DNA of 64,000 nucleotides from Doryteuthis pealeii (GCA_023376005.1 CM042152.1:85314420-85378419), one strand, 5' to 3'; shown: positions 41,453 to 52,711, counted from the stretch's first letter. Numbers and translations are program-made. The notes: generated by a model from the letters alone, not told the origin.

Positions 41453-41672
41453 GGTTATTTCCTATAACTCCAACATAAACAAAGTGGAACCACTCTTGAC
41501 TGATAAATTATTTATTTATTTTCCTATTAAACTAACACTAAACCCTAACCCTAAACCCTAATCCTAACCCCAACCCCGTCTTCTTTTTTCCCAGTAGATC
41601 AATAAATCAATAAATAATTAATCAGTCAAGAGTGTTTCCCCTTTGTTTATGTTGGAATTATAGGAAATAACC
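41453..41672. repeat. Inverted repeat with telomere-like loop
   Basis: Arms 41453-41520 and 41605-41672 are reverse complements (CCTATAACTCCAACATAAAC matches GTTTATGTTGGAATTATAGG with one change). The loop contains CTAACACTAAACCCTAACCC-type repeats (41531-41577). Confidence 0.8.
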
Positions 41673-42114
41673 AAAAGTGTTGTCATAAACTAACGACATT
41701 CAGGAGAACGTCCACTCAATTCCAGTCTATTATTGCGTGCAAATCAGAAAGAACGTAATCCTAATCTTCAAATTATTTCAAATAAAATCCACATTCGACA
41801 AAAAATGCCGATCAAAAGTTATCACCTCTTATATGATTTATTGATTGATTGATTTAAACGGCCAATCAACCCGTCTAGAGTTATTTTATTCATAGAGGTT
41901 AGAGAAGGGCGTTCATTGAGATTTATATTTATATTTTTTAGTTGTTGTTTATTTAAAATTTTTGTCACTTTTAAAACTTCTCGACCGTTTATATTGTTAT
42001 ATACCCATTTCATATCGGGTATATAAATGGCGAGAGGAGAGAGGAAAGGAGATGGGTGCCTACTTGTTTAGGGGTTATTCTCAGAATTGCATCCCGGCCT
42101 CCTGCCTTAAAAAC

Positions 42115-42590
42115 GCTAGGTGGTGATAGCTGAAAAAACAACCCTCCCTACGAATGAATATGAATTTGTAATTGATTGTGGGAAATAAATATTATAAAAT
42201 GAAATAAAAATACCGAAAAAAATGTTTTTATTTTTTATTTGATTGTCGAAAAAAATTAACATACCGAAAAAAAAATTTTTTTTAGCGGATTGAAGGCGTT
42301 TTTATCGACACATTATTTATTTTTTTAGTAGTTTGAAGGCGTCAAAAGTAAGCCATATCTTTATCGACAAGTAAATGGAAATATTTAGCCTCTCCCCTAG
42401 AATATTCTAAAGAGGAGGAGGGTTAAAATATTTACATTTACTTGTCAAAAAAAGACTGGATTGGGTAAAATATCGCATTAACTCCGGGAAAAATGCCTTA
42501 AGCGCTGGTTATTTTTTTTCAGCAGGCACCGCTTCAGTTAATAACTTCATTCGTAGGGAGGGGTTTTTTTTGAGCTATCACCGCCTAGCC
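42115..42590. repeat. Inverted repeat related to the 51.1-kb element
   Basis: Arms 42115-42158 and 42546-42590 are reverse complements. Interior phrases (TTTATCGACAAGTAAATGGA, TTTCAGCAGGC, CGGCCTCCTGCC upstream) are shared with 51141-51514, so the two belong to one foldback family. Confidence 0.7.
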
Positions 42591-42599
42591 CCCTTGTTT

Positions 42600-43225
42600 T
42601 TCTTGTTCTTACTTCATCACTGTCATTTTCTTCTGAGTTGATTTTTCTTTCTCCTGGGCTGGTTGTCTGCTCATTTCTTTGATGGAATAATTAAGCAAGA
42701 CATTTGTTTTTCATATTCTTTATTAAAAACCCACAGCCCAAAAGAGTTTTCTACTGTGGTGAAAAGCTGGCATCTCAGGAGAGAAAGACCCCTACGTCTG
42801 CCCCTTTCAGACAACGGTAAAAATCTGCTAACTAAACCTAATTTCTGTTCCCATTGGTGGACGTCGGGGGTGGTCAAGTAAAGGTCATTACCTGCCAATA
42901 ATCTAAACCCCTCCGATTTTTAACCTTCAACAAATTTCAATTCAAAATATAACTACACTTACAAACATAATTCGTAAGCTACCCACTTTATGAATTCTTG
43001 TGGTGAGAGAACAACAAAGAACGTAACACTTTCAATCAATTTTTTTATGTAGTTGACTTTCTATAAATAAAGCATTTTTCAAATCTATTTATCGCTTAAT
43101 GGTCTTATTTTTTTAAGGGATAACAATTTACTGAACACCGCTCATACAAAATAAAACAAAATGAAATAAAAGTGAAACTGTCGAGAAAGTTCAAGAGTGC
43201 CGAATTTTTATCACAAAATTATATG
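42600..43225. other. AT-rich sequence, no gene recognised
   Basis: A short frame on each strand (about 42663-42898) has no family features. Confidence 0.35.
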
Positions 43226-43231
43226 ACATCA

Positions 43232-43528
43232 AGTATTTCGGTAATCTGAACATTAGTTACATAAATGTGAGTAATCTCCACTTGTTTGTTTCACTTTGAG
43301 GAAGCCGTCTGTTTTTGGTCAGCCATTTTCATTTCACTGTAAATCTACACTGAAAATACGAATTTGTTTGAATCAATGCAACTGCATGTTTTAACACAAA
43401 AATATCATAAAATGTGTTCTTAATAACAATTAAGTTCATTTCAAATAATGCGCAAGCACAAATAAGTGAAACAAACAAAGAGAGGTTACTCTCATTTATG
43501 TAGCTGATGTTCAGATTACCAGTATTTC
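43232..43528. repeat. Inverted repeat, 65-bp arms
   Basis: 43232-43297 and 43464-43528 are reverse complements with few mismatches (GGTAATCTGAACATTAG matches TGATGTTCAGATTACC). Confidence 0.75.
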
Positions 43529-43572
43529 TATCTAATACAAATAATTTAGTCACAGTTGTATGGTTTCAAATA

Positions 43573-43747
43573 TTCCTAACACTAATGATTATATGATTTC
43601 AAGTAATTATTTCTATTTAATAACAGTCATTTATTGGTACACAATTATATGGTTTTAAATAACTTATAATATTCCTTAGTAAACAATTATAGCTTCAAGT
43701 AACTATTCTTAATATAAATAATTTACAGTTATATGGCATCAAGTATT

Positions 43748-43798
<51 letters not shown>

Positions 43799-44060
43799 CC
43801 TAATGATATTGAATAGTTCCATTAGGCCTGTGGATGGGGCCCTACCTGGTATTATCACTCCGAGTCAAGGTGGGATTGGGAGTAATGTCAATGAAAGAAC
43901 ACTCTCCACTCTCTAGAGCTCCAGAACTGGAGCCTCACCATCAGATACGGTTTAGTGTCATACTTAAGATAGCCTTTTAGAAAATGGGAGTGTTATCCCT
44001 TGCAAGGGATACAGCCTGCATATTCTAAGCCCTCCCCTGTCTGCTGTAATTATCTTTAAT

Positions 44061-44107
<47 letters not shown>

Positions 44108-44590
44108 GTGTGTGTGTGTGTGTGTTGTTTCTAACATTAAGTGAATATGGCGGGTGAACCAGATAATTTTTCTTTTCTGTTTTTTTTTGTGTGTAGTTGG
44201 TATGGTTACTGTGTTAGCTAATATATTTTAATATTCTAATACTAATAATTATATGGTTTCAAGTAATTATTTCTATTTAATAACAGTCATTTATTTGTAC
44301 ATAATTATATGGTTTAAGTAACTTATAATATTTCTTAGTAAACAATTATAGCTTCAAGTAACTATTCTTAATATAAATAATTTACAGTTATATGGTATCA
44401 AGTATTCCTATTTAATACTAATTATATTAAATAGTTCCATTAGACCCATGGATGGAGCCATAACTGGTATTATCACTCCGAGTCATAGTGGGAATGGGAG
44501 TAATGTCAATGAAGGAATACTCTCCACTCTCCAGAGCTTCAGAACTGGAGCCTCACCATCAGATACGGTTTAGTGGCATACTTAAGATAG
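43573..44590. repeat. Direct duplication of a ~400-bp block
   Basis: 43573-44005 and 44235-44590 share an AT-rich part (TAATAACAGTCATTTATT) and an inverted SINE-C subfamily part (TTCCATTAGACC; CTCACCATCAGATACGG). (TA)n at 43750-43794 splits only the first copy. (TA)n-(GT)n lies between them at 44065-44125. Confidence 0.8.
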
Positions 44591-44857
44591 CCTAAGTAAC
44601 GCTTTGTTGTAGTAGGGGACTGCTTTGTCGAATATCTCTTTGCTTGATGATAGGCTAGAGATTCTACGGCTAATATTGGGGACTAGATTTTTGAAGACTA
44701 TAGGCGGGTGACATGAACCTATGTGTATGTATTTTAATTTTTCATTAGGTTTATGGTATGGTTTGTGTGTTCCGCTATCTAGATATAAGTTAACGTCTAG
44801 GAAGTTGAACTTTGTCAGGTTAATGTCTATTGTGATTTTTAGTCCCATGTTGTGCAT
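44582..44857 (-). pseudogene. Penelope-like reverse transcriptase fragment
   Basis: The minus strand reads GLKITIDINLTKFNFLDVNL, then NEKLKYIHIGSCHPP, VPNISRRISSLSSSKEIFDK and AVPYYNKAL. The same module occurs in the larger element at 46690-46990 with about 60-70 percent identity by eye. It corresponds to the segment after the YRDDG catalytic motif. It is truncated at both ends, an older copy of the same family beside the main element. Confidence 0.75.
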
Positions 44858-45379
44858 TTATGCTATTACTTTTTTTTCTCAGTTTATCTACTGTATGTCC
44901 GTTGCATTTTCGGGATAGGTATAACCCATCGTCTCTGTAAATTCCGAATTGGAGTTCTGGGGAAGTTGTTTCTAAGGGAATATGTATTATCTATCTTTAT
45001 ATATGTATAGATAGATGGACATGAATCAAAATGATCATTTAATCAATCAATACATCAATCAATACATCTATAATTACTCAGCGAGGTACTATTGCAGAAT
45101 TAATTTTTACACCGTTCGGGGGGCGTTTTTTTTTTAGGTAGTATGAATAATTCCGATATGTATATTTAATGATTCTAAGATTCCTCTTATTTTTGTTTAT
45201 CAAATTTCTACCAATTTTAATATCTTATACTAAATTACGTTTTAAGCACCTATATACATGAATTAATAAAACATTAATTACATTAAACATATGTAGTAAT
45301 AAATATAAGATGTAAATATATATATATATAGGTATATGTAAAAACAAAATTTTTTTTGCGATGAAACAAAGAAAATACA

Positions 45380-45404
45380 GTGCTCAATCACAATTTGTAA
45401 GAGC
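45380..45404. other. GTGCTC bulged hairpin motif of the Penelope terminus
   Basis: GTGCTC, AA, TCACAA, T, TTGTAA, GAGC. It has one C-A mismatch on the plus strand, which is a G-U wobble on the minus strand, the strand of the ribozyme and the coding frame. It lies about 50 bp from the ribozyme, on the side of the (TA)n. Confidence 0.65.
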
Positions 45405-45407
45405 TAA

Positions 45408-45573
45408 TATTTATTTATTTTACAATGTTTTCACAGATCAATGTTCATTATTAACAGCGACCACGGTTTCATGCTAAATAGCAATCATCAGGCTGTTGAG
45501 CAAGATCCTATGGTGTTTGTTGGAGTTCTTTACTCAATGTCACATTTTGGATTGTAAATAACGTCGGTTAGTT
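45408..45573 (-). repeat. Penelope-like terminal repeat, coding 3' side
   Basis: Reverse complement of 48197-48362 with very few differences. Confidence 0.85.
45453..45497 (-). ncRNA. Hammerhead ribozyme in the Penelope terminal repeat
   Basis: On the minus strand: stem I AACAGC/GCTGTT (6 bp), core CTGATGA, stem II TGCT/AGCA with flanking T and T, GAA, a minimal stem III ACC/GGT, and a GTC cleavage triplet. All invariant positions are intact. It is in sense with the coding frame. Confidence 0.8.
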
Positions 45574-45915
45574 TCGCGGACGCTGTTATAGCCCGGAATT
45601 AATAAAAATAATTTTTTTCAAAATTTGCATTTTTTGTAGTAATGCCAACGAAGTTGCCTCCCTTTATTCGTTAAAAATAGAACATTTGTTTTAACTTTGA
45701 AAAAAATGTTTTATTTTTTATTTTTTATTTTTAAATTAATTCCGTTTGGCAAAGGATGCATATGTCTTCAAAAAACCATTTTAATATATATGGTAGAGTC
45801 TTTTAAATTTTTTCCAACATAATATAAAGGTGGATGGTGTTGTTTCTCTGTCGAAAAATCATTTTTTCACTGTTGAAATATTAGATATCTTTGCAAATAA
45901 TTGCGGAATTGATTC

Positions 45916-46013
45916 TCAGGGTGGATGTTGAGTATCTCCCCTCCATGCATTTAGGAAGAATTTTCTTTTATGGGGACATTGTTTGAAGATTTCTGATTTT
46001 TTATTTAAACTTC

Positions 46014-46055
<42 letters not shown>

Positions 46056-48078
46056 AGGAAATCAAGTTTTTTAATATCCTAAATTTTTCCGTAACACATA
46101 AGTTGCAGTATCTAGAGCCATTTGTGTAACATTTGGGATGATCTAAAATTTTCCACTCTATTTTGTGAGGCATATCTTTTTCTTTCAGCTCCCATATCCT
46201 TGTTGCAAGGGAAGTTGTTTCTCTTTTATCTTTCTTTCTGAAAGATTCCATATGCGCGTAGAATCTTTGCTTGAAGTCACCCTGGGTCATCCCAACATAT
46301 CTGTCTGTGCTTATAGGGTGATTCGCAACTGTAGTTGTTACTTTAGCTTCATATACTACTGATCTAATGTTACATTTCTGATTTAGAGGACAGTCTTTTT
46401 TAATTCTACAAGAACATGAAGGGTTTGAGTTTGGTTTAGATTTGATGTAATTAGTGATTTCATTGAGAGTCCACATGAGTAGCTAGTTTTTACAGTATTT
46501 CTATTAAATATTTTATTATATCTATTTTGGGGTGGGAAGTGTTTATCTATTAAGTCCAGAAATTTTTTACCGACATTTGTTTTAACTGTTTTAGAAAAAG
46601 GGGGCGTAAAACCAAATTATCTTTCTTTTTCTGTTTTTGAATTATTATGTTTGGGGATGTTATCTATATAGTATATTTTTTCTTTGAATCCGCTATTTAG
46701 TAATGCTTTATTGTAATAGGGGGCGGCCTTTTCAAAAATATCTTTGTTGGATGATAGTTCTGAGATTCTACGGCTAATGTTAGGGACTAGATTTTTTTAA
46801 AACTAATGGTGGGTGGTTGGAATTTATATTAATGTATTTAAGTTTCTCATTTTGTTTGTGATATGGCTTATACGTATTATTTTTAAGATCTAAATTGACA
46901 TCTAGGAAATTGACATTTGTTAAGTTAGTATCTATAGTAATCTTGAGTTCCATATTTTCTAGGTGTGTTATTATATCTTTACGTAATCTATCTAATGTTT
47001 TACCGGAACAGTCCCGTGAAATACAAATTCCGTCATCCCGGTAGAGTGCGAATGTGTGTGCGGGAAATTTCTGTTTAAGTGAATTTAATATGTATTAATC
47101 CGACCAAATCACAAATTCCCGCACTATCGTATCCCCCCATAGCGATGTCGAAATAATCTGATGGGTTTGATTTTTTTACCAGGATTTACCTTCATTGAAA
47201 AGGATTGTCTTTCTTGCGTGCATGATTGTGTTAATTTCTAAACTATTTATTTTGGTAAAGTCGTTGGCGAATTCTAAAGCTTTACTTAAAAGATTTTTAG
47301 TGATTGATGGATAGAAATCAACAATGTCAAATTGTGTAAATTTATGGCTTGTTTTTGATGGGATATCTTTGAACCAGTTAATTACATCTGATGTATTATC
47401 CCATTGTAATAATTGGGTCTTATTTCTGATTTCTAGGTTTATTTTATTAATGATATTTTTGCTTACTAATCCCAGTTCTGATTTAGCTGGATTTATTAAT
47501 CTACAAGATGGTCTGTTACTAAAGTCAGATTTATGGTCTTTCAAAGTAATAAAGGCTTCTCGTTTAGCAAGGCATTTAATTCTATCCTCTAAATTAAGTT
47601 TTTTTGCTAAAATTTTAGCCTCTTCATTTATGTTGTTATATGCATTGGCTTCAGTTTGTTGGTATTTATTTGTTATGCTATTTAAAAGTAGTTGTTTGTA
47701 TTTGTTTTTATCTAATTCATATAAATTATTAGTTTTATCAGATAATACGAAAGTGTTATCAGATGATCTAAATTTTTTTAAATCTTTAAATAATTTATAT
47801 TGGAAATTATTTTTAAAACTACGGAATTTTATATTATGAATAATATCTATTAAGTCTATTTCAAATTCTGCTAATTCTTTAATTTTTGGTGGGTATTTAT
47901 TAGATTTAATATCAAATTTGTTTACCGTTGTTGTGTTTATCTTCCCGTCAAATGCAAGGGCTTTCCATCTCATCCTCCTTGTTACATCTTCTATTTTATT
48001 TATGAGTAATTTCATGTATGTTTCCTGTGGGAGTGTAGGGATATTTTTTACCGAATAATCCATTTCGTGTAGATCCAT
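45916..48078 (-). pseudogene. Penelope-like reverse transcriptase/GIY-YIG polyprotein, frameshifted
   Basis: 48078-47176 is open for 300 codons, covering the N-terminal domain and early reverse-transcriptase motifs (FITLKDHKSDFSNRPSCRLI; FDIVDFYPSI). After a frameshift near 47175 the frame continues with DYFDIAMGGYDSAG. After further shifts come TFALYRDDGICISRD, with the YRDDG catalytic motif of Penelope-type enzymes, then LKITIDTNLT and NISRRISELSS. The last part, 46476-45916, holds the Cys-rich linker [15 protein letters not shown] and the GIY-YIG domain (VVYEAKV, then RYVGMTQGDFKQRFYAHMES). A (TTA)n run at 46015-46054 inserts about 14 asparagines. The protein would have acted in target-primed reverse transcription. 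Several frameshifts and an early stop make it non-functional. Confidence 0.8.
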
Positions 48079-48196
48079 TTTAATTGAATATTTCTTTCTT
48101 CCTAGAGTGCTCTACTATTCCTGGTTGTAGGTTCCTGTTGATTTGTTTTACATCAGGTTCTTAATCCATTTTAGGAGCGATATAGGTATATGTAAA

Positions 48197-48362
48197 AACT
48201 AACCGACGTTATTTACAATCCAAAATGTGACATTGAGTAAAGAACTCCAACAAACACCATAGGATCTTGCTCAACAGCCTGATGATTGCTATTTAGCATG
48301 AAACCGTGGTCGCTGTTAATAATGAACATTGATCTGTGAAAACATTGTAAAATAAATAAATA
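48197..48362 (+). repeat. Penelope-like terminal repeat, coding 5' side, inverted
   Basis: Inverted copy of 45408-45573. It is followed by (AATA)n and (TA)n. Confidence 0.85.
48273..48317 (+). ncRNA. Hammerhead ribozyme in the inverted terminal repeat
   Basis: Stem I AACAGC (48273-48278) pairs with GCTGTT (48312-48317). Core CTGATGA is at 48279-48285, stem II TGCT/AGCA at 48287-48298, GAA at 48300-48302, stem III ACC/GGT at 48303-48310. C48311 is the cleavage-site base of a GTC triplet. Antisense to the Penelope frame. Confidence 0.8.
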
Positions 48363-48363
48363 A

Positions 48364-48409
<46 letters not shown>

Positions 48410-48456
48410 AGGAAAATGTGTTAGATTTTAAATATTCTTTCAAATACCAATTACGC

Positions 48457-48627
48457 CACCAAGGAGATTATTTTAGCGTCTGAGGTGGAGCGCCACACCT
48501 ACCATCAGCTCCTCACTTTACCGCCCAGATCCTGTCCTACTCATACGGTGAGTTGGTGAGGGTCGGTATCGAACCAGGAACCTTGTGATTCCTAGCCGAA
48601 TGCTCTACCGACTGAGCTAAACCGGCT
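48457..48627 (-). repeat. SINE-B, 3'-truncated
   Basis: Inverted body from ACCAAGGAGATTATTTTAGC to CGACTGAGCTAAACCGGC. The distal third is missing. Confidence 0.75.
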
Positions 48628-48661
48628 ATATATATATGCATACATATATATACATATATAC

Positions 48662-48726
<65 letters not shown>

Positions 48727-48745
48727 ATATATATATTATATACTT
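48628..48745. repeat. (TA)n with (GT)n insert
   Basis: TA, TACA and GT runs in succession. Confidence 0.95.
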
Positions 48746-48853
48746 ATCAAAGAGGCACAAATACAAGCTTCTAAATTTCAAGTCGAATCCAGGATTTAAT
48801 GAACTAGACGACCCAAAACTTGAGTTCTTTTGCTAACCAGAGTTGCACATCAC

Positions 48854-48920
48854 AATGGCGGCCGGCATCATTTCATCTATTGTTCGTCTGCTGTTTATTT
48901 TTTTCTTCTCTTTATGTTAG
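48854..48920 (+). other. Possible short start region, unproven
   Basis: CACAATGGCGGCCGGC opens a frame reading MAAGIISSIVRLLFIFFFSL and then stops. The local CpG content is unusual here. A first exon is possible but there is no support for it. Confidence 0.12.
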
Positions 48921-49149
48921 CGTGTGACTTGATGCATTTTATACACGAAAGAGGGAAATTTTTTGCCGAGCTTTTTATCGAATATAATTGAATAAACCCT
49001 ACATAACAGAACAATGAATTTTTTAAATAAAAAAAAGGATTGACTTCATTTTCAGATTCCTAAAAATTGAATTCCAAACTCGTTCTTTGTTCCACTGTAT
49101 TCCCTCCATTAACTTGACAAAATAAATATTTGAGAAAAAGACAGAATGA

Positions 49150-49305
49150 GATATATAATCAGAGGGGGTGAGAGATAAAAAGAAATATAAGGAAAGAGAG
49201 AGAGAAAGAGAGAATTAAAAAGAGAGAAAGAGAGAACGAAGAAGAAAGAGAGAAGGTAAAGGAGGGGTGAGAGAGAAAATGAGAAAGCGAAAGAGAAAGG
49301 AACAA

Positions 49306-49363
<58 letters not shown>
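49150..49363. repeat. GA-rich tract and (GA)n microsatellite
   Basis: Irregular GAGA/AAGA sequence followed by a pure GA run from about 49311. Confidence 0.95.
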
Positions 49364-49365
<2 letters not shown>

Positions 49366-49549
49366 CGTTTTGTCACTATAATATTTCACTTTCAAAAATC
49401 TAATGTGCTATTTTACAGAGGATGAAATTTTTGAAGACATTGTCAGACATTTTTAATAAAAAAATATTCTATTTTCAAACATTTCACCATTGTCTTTGAA
49501 ATTAAACAAGCAATGATTAAATGTTTACAAACAGTTAAAACAGAGGAAA

Positions 49550-49665
49550 ATCTGCTGTGGAGCAATGGTTAGCGATTGGACCTTGTGGACTTACTGTTCG
49601 TGAGTTCGATTCGCCTTGGTTCTTCCCAATTTCTAGTCTCAGTGCCAAATTAAAACGATTGAATA
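49550..49665 (+). repeat. tRNA-derived SINE-D-like copy
   Basis: A-box-like TGGAGCAATGGTTAGCGATT and B box GAGTTCGATTCGCCTTGG, followed by CCCAATTTCTAGTCTCAGTG. Confidence 0.65.
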
Positions 49666-49837
49666 GTCAATAAACATCTTGAAGTGTCTCCTCTTTTATT
49701 TGTCTTCGAGACGTTTAATTTTTTCTATGCTTTATAATAAATATCGATAAAAAAAGAATTGTTATATAATGTCGACAGTCATTTTAGCTTGGATAAGAAC
49801 GAGTCTGTCAACCAATTTATTTGTTTAGGTTTATTCT

Positions 49838-50020
49838 TATCTATCTATCTATCTATCTATTCCAGTATTTTCATATCTATTTATCTATCTATCTATTCCA
49901 GTATTTTCATATCAATGTATCTATCTATCTATTCCAGTATTTTCATATTAATTTATCTATCTATATTCCAGTATTTCATCAGTTCATATTATCTATCTAT
50001 CTATTCAGTATTTTCATATC

Positions 50021-50054
<34 letters not shown>

Positions 50055-50304
50055 TCCATTATGTTCATATCTATTTATCTATCTATCTATTCCAGTATTT
50101 TCATATCTATCTATCTATCTATTCCAGTATTTTCATATCTATCTATCTATCTATTCCAGTATTTTCATATCTATCTATCTATCTATCTCCTGTATTTTCA
50201 TATCTATCTATCTATCTATTCCTGTATTTTCATATCTATCTATCTATCTATTCCTGTATTTTCATATCTATCTATCTACCTATTTTTCCATCTAGCTATT
50301 CCAG

Positions 50305-50335
<31 letters not shown>

Positions 50336-50340
50336 GTGTG
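49838..50340. repeat. ATCT-rich minisatellite, ~40-bp higher-order unit
   Basis: (CTAT)n blocks alternate with TTCCAGTATTTTCATAT about ten times. The pattern resumes at 50617-50740. Confidence 0.9.
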
Positions 50341-50341
50341 T

Positions 50342-50375
50342 GTGTGAGTGTGTGTTTGTGAGTGTGTGTGTGTGT
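50342..50375. repeat. (GT)n microsatellite
   Basis: Interrupted GT run at the end of the ATCT minisatellite. A similar one lies at 50745-50770. Confidence 0.9.
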
Positions 50376-50454
50376 TCTTATCCATCTATATGTATACATA
50401 CATATATCATATAGATAATTAGATAATATGGGTGCTATATTTATAAGTAAAACA

Positions 50455-50477
50455 GTGCTCAATATCATTGATAGAGC
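50455..50477. other. GTGCTC bulged hairpin motif
   Basis: GTGCTC, AA, TATC, ATT, GATA, GAGC: both stems pair perfectly, but the inner stem differs from those at 36.3 and 45.4 kb. A second copy at 50842-50864 has GGCC in place of GAGC. Confidence 0.65.
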
Positions 50478-50482
50478 ATTTC

Positions 50483-50605
50483 TAACTGTTAAGGTAGCGA
50501 GGACATGGAGTTACTGATTAATTTTAATGCCATCTCGTAGTCTTCGTTTGCTTTTTTGGAGATGACTTCGTTTGATGAGTTGTCGAATAATCTATGCCCT
50601 GTGGG
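50483..50605 (-). pseudogene. Possible Penelope-like coding remnant
   Basis: The minus strand reads LFDNSSNEVISKKANEDYEM then ALKLISNSMSSLP and a stop. Its SSN-x(3-4)-K-x(4-6)-Y-x-x-AL pattern resembles LSSNKDIFEKAAPYYNKAL of the Penelope element. The adjacent GTGCTC hairpin supports the assignment. Short and uncertain. Confidence 0.35.
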
Positions 50606-50892
50606 TTGTGGGTTTATCTATCTATCTTTCCATCTATCTATTCTAGGATTTTCATATCTATCTATCTATCTATCTAACTATCTATCTATTCCAGTATTTT
50701 CATATCTCTCTCTCTCTCTATCTATCTATCTATATATTTATATACGTGTGTGTGTGTGTGAATGTGTGTGTACTTATCCTTCTATATGTATATGTACATA
50801 TATTATGTAGATAATATGGGTGCTATATTTATAAGTAAACGGTGCTCAATATCATTGATAGGCCATTTATATCTGTTAAGGTAGTGTGGACT

Positions 50893-50948
<56 letters not shown>
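50893..50948. repeat. (CT)n-(TA)n microsatellite
   Basis: CT run followed by TA run. Confidence 0.95.
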
Positions 50949-50950
<2 letters not shown>

Positions 50951-51140
50951 AACAGATAGATACTAAGAATAGTTTAGTTTGACTCATAGCCACACTAGAT
51001 AAGCAGTCACCTGTGAATTGACTGCTATACAATTTTGCAAACCTTGGCTCTACGTCACACATCAATATATGCTCACATTGCCCCAAACAATATGTAGGGA
51101 AATTGGGATGACCTTTAAAAATTTGGAATAAACAACGGGT

Positions 51141-51514
51141 ATTTTCGGGTTTTTGTCGTCCAGGTCTCCTGCCCTAAAAAATACGCTACGCTGCAGTTTG
51201 GAGGCAATTTTATCGACAAACTTTTCGTTATTTATTCAAAAAAGACGTGACATTTGTTTTGAATCAAAATAAAATAAAAATATTTTTAAAAAAGATATTT
51301 TAATGGGGGGGGGGGTAAAACATTTGCATTTACTTGATGATAAAAAAAACCCTAAGGGGTGGGGCTGTAAAATATCACTTTCTTCTTTCATTAATTTGTA
51401 GATAAAAACGCCTTCCAACCGCTAGTCGGTTTATAATTAGTACTGGTTAAATTTTCAGCAGGCGCCGCATAGCGTATTTTAGGACAGGAGGCCAGGACGA
51501 CAAAAACTGAAAAT
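51141..51514. mobile_element. Foldback element with ~45-bp inverted ends
   Basis: The ends are inverted copies containing TTTTTGTCGTCC, then TCCTGCCCTAAAAAATACGC. It is 374 bp without coding capacity. Interior similarity to 42115-42590 defines a family. No clear target duplication. Confidence 0.7.
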
Positions 51515-51699
51515 GCTCTAAACAACTATGAAAAGATAATTCAATCTATGAATCATAAAAAAAATTAACCCAGTAGAACAACATTTTTGCCAAATTGACT
51601 ATAATTTTAAAGTGTAGCGTAATTTTTGTGGTCTACGGGGAATTTGAGGATTGAAAATAAAACGGTATTTGGATTTCTGGAGAAAGAGAGGAAAAAGAA

Positions 51700-52070
51700 A
51701 TAAGAACAAAGATAGGTTAAAGTTTGGTTAAAGTTTGGAACTCAATTGACCGACCTATGACCCCGGAACTAAAGTTATAAAATAAAACCAGAAGTTCTAG
51801 TTTCTGCGGAGGAGTAGAAGGGACCCTCCCACCCCCAGGAAGACAAACGGAAGAAGAGGAAAATTGGCCCGTTTTCGGCTGGGCTTTCGTGGGAGGCAGA
51901 CGGGGGCTTTCTAGGTTCCCCCATATGGGTTTCGCATAGTAGTACCGAACATGATTTACGATAGAATAATTTGGCCTTACCACCCCCTCTCTCTCTCTAT
52001 CCTTCTCTCTGAAAAAGAACCCACGAGCCTAGAAATAAATAAACATCCCCCTTGTGACTAAAGCCCTAAA
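51700..52070 (-). repeat. Unclassified repeat R1, copy 2
   Basis: Inverted counterpart of 19795-20178: AAACGGAAGAAGAGG, TCGGCTGGGCTTTCG, then GAAAAAGAACCCACGAG. Confidence 0.6.
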
Positions 52071-52607
52071 TTCACTATAATAGATAAGATATAAAACAAA
52101 ATATCAAACAGCACATCAATTCTAGAAACTCATGAAGATATTATGTCTTGAAACACTCACCCCAAATGAATTCAATGACAAATTACCCCCCACGCATACA
52201 CATACGCACAAGTATTTTCATTCTCAAATACCTATACAAGTGTTAAAATTGATCATTTGAATACTCAAGTAAAAAAAAAAGAACACATTTAAAATTATTC
52301 ATTACAAACGTCAAAATCAGACTATAATGTCGTTTAATTTAAAGTTTAAATCAATCCACACGTGGGGCCAATCCCCTGGCATTTATAAGCCTTTTAGTCA
52401 TGTAAATGTCATGAAAAAATGTTCTTTTGATGATGGCCGAAATCGTATGATAAAACAAATTTTATTTCTAAAAAAAAGCCATTTTTAGAATACCTTTAAA
52501 AACTTTAGCAGCATTATAAACATTCCAAACGCGTGAACACACTTCACCGTTATATAAAACACTAAACAACCCCCCCCCCCGTTTTTTTAAAATCTTAACA
52601 TTTTTGA

Positions 52608-52711
52608 CCGTCCTGATGATTACAGTAAGCATGAAACTTTAGTTACAGGATACTAAATCATGATATTTAATATTTGATTGTAAAACTGCTCTGCTATTTT
52701 AGCATGAGCAC
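52608..52711 (+). mobile_element. Penelope-like terminal remnant: hammerhead plus GTGCTC hairpin
   Basis: A hammerhead-like core (CTGATGA at 52613, GAAACT, stem III ACT/AGT) with bulges in stem I is followed about 40 bp later by GCTC-TGCTA-TTT-TAGCA-T-GAGCAC (52688-52711), where both stems are perfect. (TA)n begins at about 52752. It is homologous to the better preserved module at 57134-57239. Confidence 0.65.

Larger units (their letters stand above)
45320..48415 (-). mobile_element. Penelope-like element with GIY-YIG endonuclease and hammerhead termini
   Basis: A 3.1-kb unit on the minus strand. (TA)n flanks both sides (45319-45332 and 48368-48408). Terminal repeats of 166 bp (45408-45573 and 48197-48362) are inverted relative to each other, and each contains a hammerhead ribozyme. 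Between them lies a broken reverse transcriptase and GIY-YIG frame. The 45.3-kb end also has a GTGCTC hairpin between ribozyme and (TA)n. Endonuclease-bearing Penelope-like elements with hammerheads are known in animals. Inverted rather than direct terminal repeats suggest self-inversion or insertion into a reversed copy. Confidence 0.85.

Noticed and set aside
47324..47839. Plus-strand open frame of 171 codons
   Set aside because: Antisense to the Penelope-like reverse transcriptase.
49838..50340. CRISPR-like pattern of repeats and spacers
   Set aside because: The alternating units are a eukaryotic ATCT minisatellite: the spacers are identical to one another and no cas genes exist.
49759..50414. 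Open frames of 178 and 197 codons rich in Tyr/Leu/Ser/Ile
   Set aside because: Both are translations of the same ATCT minisatellite in different frames.
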